Notes under the pieces: model-generated
The model's database searches: none
The model's input: the letters and a program-made list of their open reading frames with translations, nothing else
What the model was told of the DNA's origin: nothing
Shown: piece by piece, positions 42,701 to 44,251 of the stretch
Numbering within the stretch: the stretch's first letter is position 1
Layout: each line of letters opens with the position of its first letter
Translations under genes and position numbers: made by a program
Source of the DNA: Prevotella sp. UBA746
GTDB taxonomy: Bacteria; Bacteroidota; Bacteroidia; Bacteroidales; Bacteroidaceae
NCBI GenBank assembly: GCA_002298545.1
Contig: DBKQ01000042.1
Coordinates: 1-44,251 of the forward strand
DNA length: 44,251 nucleotides
Direction of reading: 5' to 3'

Positions 42701-42747
42701 AAACCTGCCATTTGTGAAGTAAGAATCACAAATGGCAGGTTTGTTTT
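42701..42747 (+). terminator. strong terminator after the 399-residue protein gene
   Basis: Perfect 17 bp stem (42701-42717 with 42726-42742), 8-nt loop, followed by GTTTTT. The most regular hairpin in the window. Confidence 0.93.
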
Positions 42748-43008
42748 TCACAATTTTCAAAATATATCTTTTCCTATATTTACCTGTATTTTATGAATTT
42801 TACCTACTTTTTTTCTTTTCCTACAAGTCTTTTGTGAAAAAACATATATGTATTTGCACTTTCTCATCAAATTTTAAGAAGTATTTTTCAGAATAAAATA
42901 AAAAATCTGAAAAACGAGTATGCTTTATTGTAGATTTTTATAAAAAATAAGAAAAAAGGCTCTTCTCAAACTATGTAACAATAATTCGCTTAACCTCTTG
43001 ATTTACAC
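42748..43008. other. AT-rich intergenic stretch, no gene seen
   Basis: About 260 bases, very rich in A and T, with runs of T and A and no open frame of credible composition on either strand. Probably a boundary or promoter region of the following element. Confidence 0.6.
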
Positions 43009-43033
43009 TACCTTTGTCATGTCTTAAGAGACA
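43009..43033 (+). promoter_or_regulatory. possible -7 box and overlapping dyad upstream of the RepA-like gene
   Basis: TACCTTTG (43009-43016) fits the -7 box; no TTG is well placed upstream. Four bases later TGTCT (43020-43024) and AGACA (43029-43033) form a dyad around a 4-base centre at the expected transcription start, as an operator would. Confidence 0.4.
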
Positions 43034-43172
43034 AACGGCACGGGAGTTATCATCCGTTGTATCTCCTCTCTACCGGCTCCGCAGAGAATCTTCCCGAGGA
43101 TGAAGCAAAGGGACTTGACTCGAAACGGAGCGAAGCTTCGCAGACGGTAAGAACTAAATGCGCTAAAAGCAA
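43034..43172 (+). other. structured, GC-richer leader region before the 47-codon ORF
   Basis: About 140 bases with several self-pairing segments, among them the 12-base palindrome GCGAAGCTTCGC (43130-43141) and TCTCT/AGAGA arms flanking ACCGGCTCCGC near 43068-43088. A 16-codon ORF (43100-43150; MKQRDLTRNGAKLRRR) lies within it behind GAGG. It may be a regulatory leader or a repeated element; I cannot decide. Confidence 0.4.
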
Positions 43173-43316
43173 ATGAATAACGTATTTACCGTCGGAGAAA
43201 TCATCACAGACATGTTTCTCCACAACAAGACAAGGCTGACTGACTCCTACTGGAAAAGGGAGGACGTGACAGCAAGTAATAATTTATTAAAAAAGGAAAG
43301 GAAAAATAATGAATAA
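43173..43316 (+). CDS. small protein, 47 residues, overlapping the RepA-like gene start
   Basis: ATG at 43173 opens a frame MNNVFTVGEIITDMFLHNKT RLTDSYWKRE and ends NNE at 43316. Its last 8 bases overlap the ATG of the following ATPase gene (43309), as translationally coupled genes do. Composition is that of a real small protein rather than low-complexity DNA. I do not recognise it; small ORFs ahead of a plasmid- or element-type replication ATPase are often regulators or excisionase-like proteins, but no helix-turn-helix is obvious. It could also be a leader peptide only. Confidence 0.45.
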   Translation: MNNVFTVGEIITDMFLHNKTRLTDSYWKREDVTASNNLLKKERKNNE

Positions 43317-44251
43317 TATTATTAATAAGGAGAAGCTCGACGCCATAGTGAACGGAATGGCTGACGGCAACACTACGGTAGAGACTATGGCTGACGGCAA
43401 ACCAATGGTTATGGCTGACGGCAAAACTATGAATCCTGCAACGGATGCGGAAAAGCAGAAGCAGAGCTTTATACACGTGTCGGGATTCAACGACTTCCTT
43501 ATCAGGGGAAGAGAGATGGACGCTCCACGGGAACTGGTACACTGTCTGGTGGTGGAACACGAGACAACGATGTTTTTCGGCGATACCGGACTGGGCAAGA
43601 CAATCTTTGCCATGCAGATGGCTTGCGAGATGGCAGAACAGGGCAGGAGAGTGCTCTATGTAAACTTCGAGCTCTCCGAGCAGCAGTGGGCACTGAGATA
43701 CCCGGAGAAGACTTTCCCCGACAATCTCTATATCGCCAACATCGACTACTCGCTGATGCACGACGTTACGGAACAGAACCAAATCCTGCAGGAGATAACG
43801 AAACTCGCACTGAAATATGATATCGAGGTGGTTGTGATAGACAATCTTACCAATCTCTGCATCAACTCCAAGGAGGGCAGCGAGGCGGGAAATATCATGC
43901 TGCAGCTTATCAGTCTGAGAATGACCTACAACTGGACGATGCTTATCCTGGCTCATGTGCCTAAGCGCAAGCCCGGAGACCCGCTGACGCTCAACGACCT
44001 TGCGGGCAGTAAGATTCTGAGTAACCTCGCGGATAACGTGGTAGGACTGAACAAGTCGAAGAAGGACAAGAACATGCGATATATCATTCAGCTGAAATAC
44101 CGCTCTTTCCCCATCGAACTCGACTACAAGAATGTTCGGGAACTTACCGTTACGACAAGCGACAACTGGCTCCACTTTGAATATGGCGGTTACGACGAGG
44201 AACGCATGCATATGCCAAGAACGCGCGACGAGAAGGCTGAACTGGAACGCG
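43309..44251 (+). CDS. RepA/DnaB-like AAA ATPase, 3' end outside window
   Basis: The open frame runs for 314 codons to the right edge. Residues 1-50 are an Ala/Met/Asp/Gly-rich N-terminus with three MADG repeats. From about 55 comes a RecA-fold ATPase: Walker A GDTGLGKT (91-98), strand RRVLYVNFELSE (113-124), Walker B IEVVVIDNLTN (Asp178), and MLILAHVPKRK like the sensor strand of RepA-type helicases. It resembles the AAA_25/RepA-family ATPases encoded by plasmids and integrative elements, which unwind DNA at an element origin (family inference). A purine-rich AGGAAAGGA precedes the ATG, and a stop codon upstream excludes an earlier start. It may mark the left edge of an integrated element. 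Confidence 0.78.
   Translation, partial: MNNIINKEKLDAIVNGMADGNTTVETMADGKPMVMADGKTMNPATDAEKQKQSFIHVSGFNDFLIRGREMDAPRELVHCLVVEHETTMFFGDTGLGKTIFAMQMACEMAEQGRRVLYVNFELSEQQWALRYPEKTFPDNLYIANIDYSLMHDVTEQNQILQEITKLALKYDIEVVVIDNLTNLCINSKEGSEAGNIMLQLISLRMTYNWTMLILAHVPKRKPGDPLTLNDLAGSKILSNLADNVVGLNKSKKDKNMRYIIQLKYRSFPIELDYKNVRELTVTTSDNWLHFEYGGYDEERMHMPRTRDEKAELER
43357..43424 (+). repeat. three in-frame copies of a 14 bp repeat encoding MADG
   Basis: ATGGCTGACGGCAA occurs identically at 43357, 43387 and 43411 (spacings 30 and 24, multiples of three) within the N-terminal coding part of the RepA-like gene. Gain or loss of a unit would change length without breaking the frame. Each copy also offers an in-frame ATG. 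Confidence 0.85.

Noticed and set aside
43100..43150. 16-codon leader peptide MKQRDLTRNGAKLRRR
   Set aside because: Has a GAGG before it, but it is too short to judge, and other frames across the same stretch are also open; kept only as a note within the leader.
43204..44211. 335-codon minus-strand open frame
   Set aside because: It is the antisense shadow of the RepA-like ATPase, whose frame shows Walker A and B motifs; the minus-strand translation has no recognisable domain.

Overview
The window is a bacterial chromosome segment from the Bacteroidales, most likely Prevotella or a close relative (inference from gene content, protein sequence flavour and promoter type). The signs are a primary sigma factor lacking region 1.1, promoters of the Bacteroidetes form TTG/TTTG - 19 to 20 bp - TAnnTTTG, weak Shine-Dalgarno signals, an OMP_b-brl_3-type outer-membrane protein, a large PF09820/PF08011-type ATPase and moderate-to-low GC. 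I found no rRNA, tRNA, CRISPR array or intact insertion sequence.

Layout. 1-400: 3' end of galE and its terminator. 539-6823: menaquinone block (hotdog thioesterase, menF, menD, menB, menC, menE), which makes 1,4-dihydroxy-2-naphthoate from chorismate; menA is not here. 6999-11010: gdhA, lepA and a Crp/Fnr-type regulator. 11118-12167 (minus): aroB. 12488-15445: a large outer-membrane beta-barrel protein. 15698-17332 (minus): an acidic-tailed protein of unknown function and a nitrilase-family amidase, divergent from rarA (17451-18722). 18943-22133 (minus): pepD, an AlkZ-related protein and a flavodoxin/ferredoxin protein. 22484-31159 (plus): Skp/OmpH-like lipoprotein, COG2509 flavoprotein, phospholipase D-family protein, queH, clpC and aspS. 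31300-32099: two small winged-helix-type proteins. 32166-33662: xylB. 33923-38016 (minus): tight gene string DUF4375 - smpB - HAD phosphatase - map - tsaD - cinA/pncC. 38193-39065 (minus): rpoD.

The right end (39321-44251) is accessory. It holds a PF09820/PF08011-type ATPase/nuclease gene whose reading frame is broken exactly at a three-copy CAGTC repeat (two copies would restore it), a roughly 200 bp compound palindromic element, an unrecognised 399-residue protein with its own strong terminator, an AT-rich stretch, a structured leader, and the beginning of a RepA/DnaB-like ATPase gene that runs off the window and may mark the edge of an integrated element.

The housekeeping part reads as ordinary. 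The items most worth a second look are the repeat-mediated frameshift, the compound palindrome, the orphan protein, the probable leaderless start of rarA, and the pair of small DNA-binding-type proteins separated by tandem repeats.
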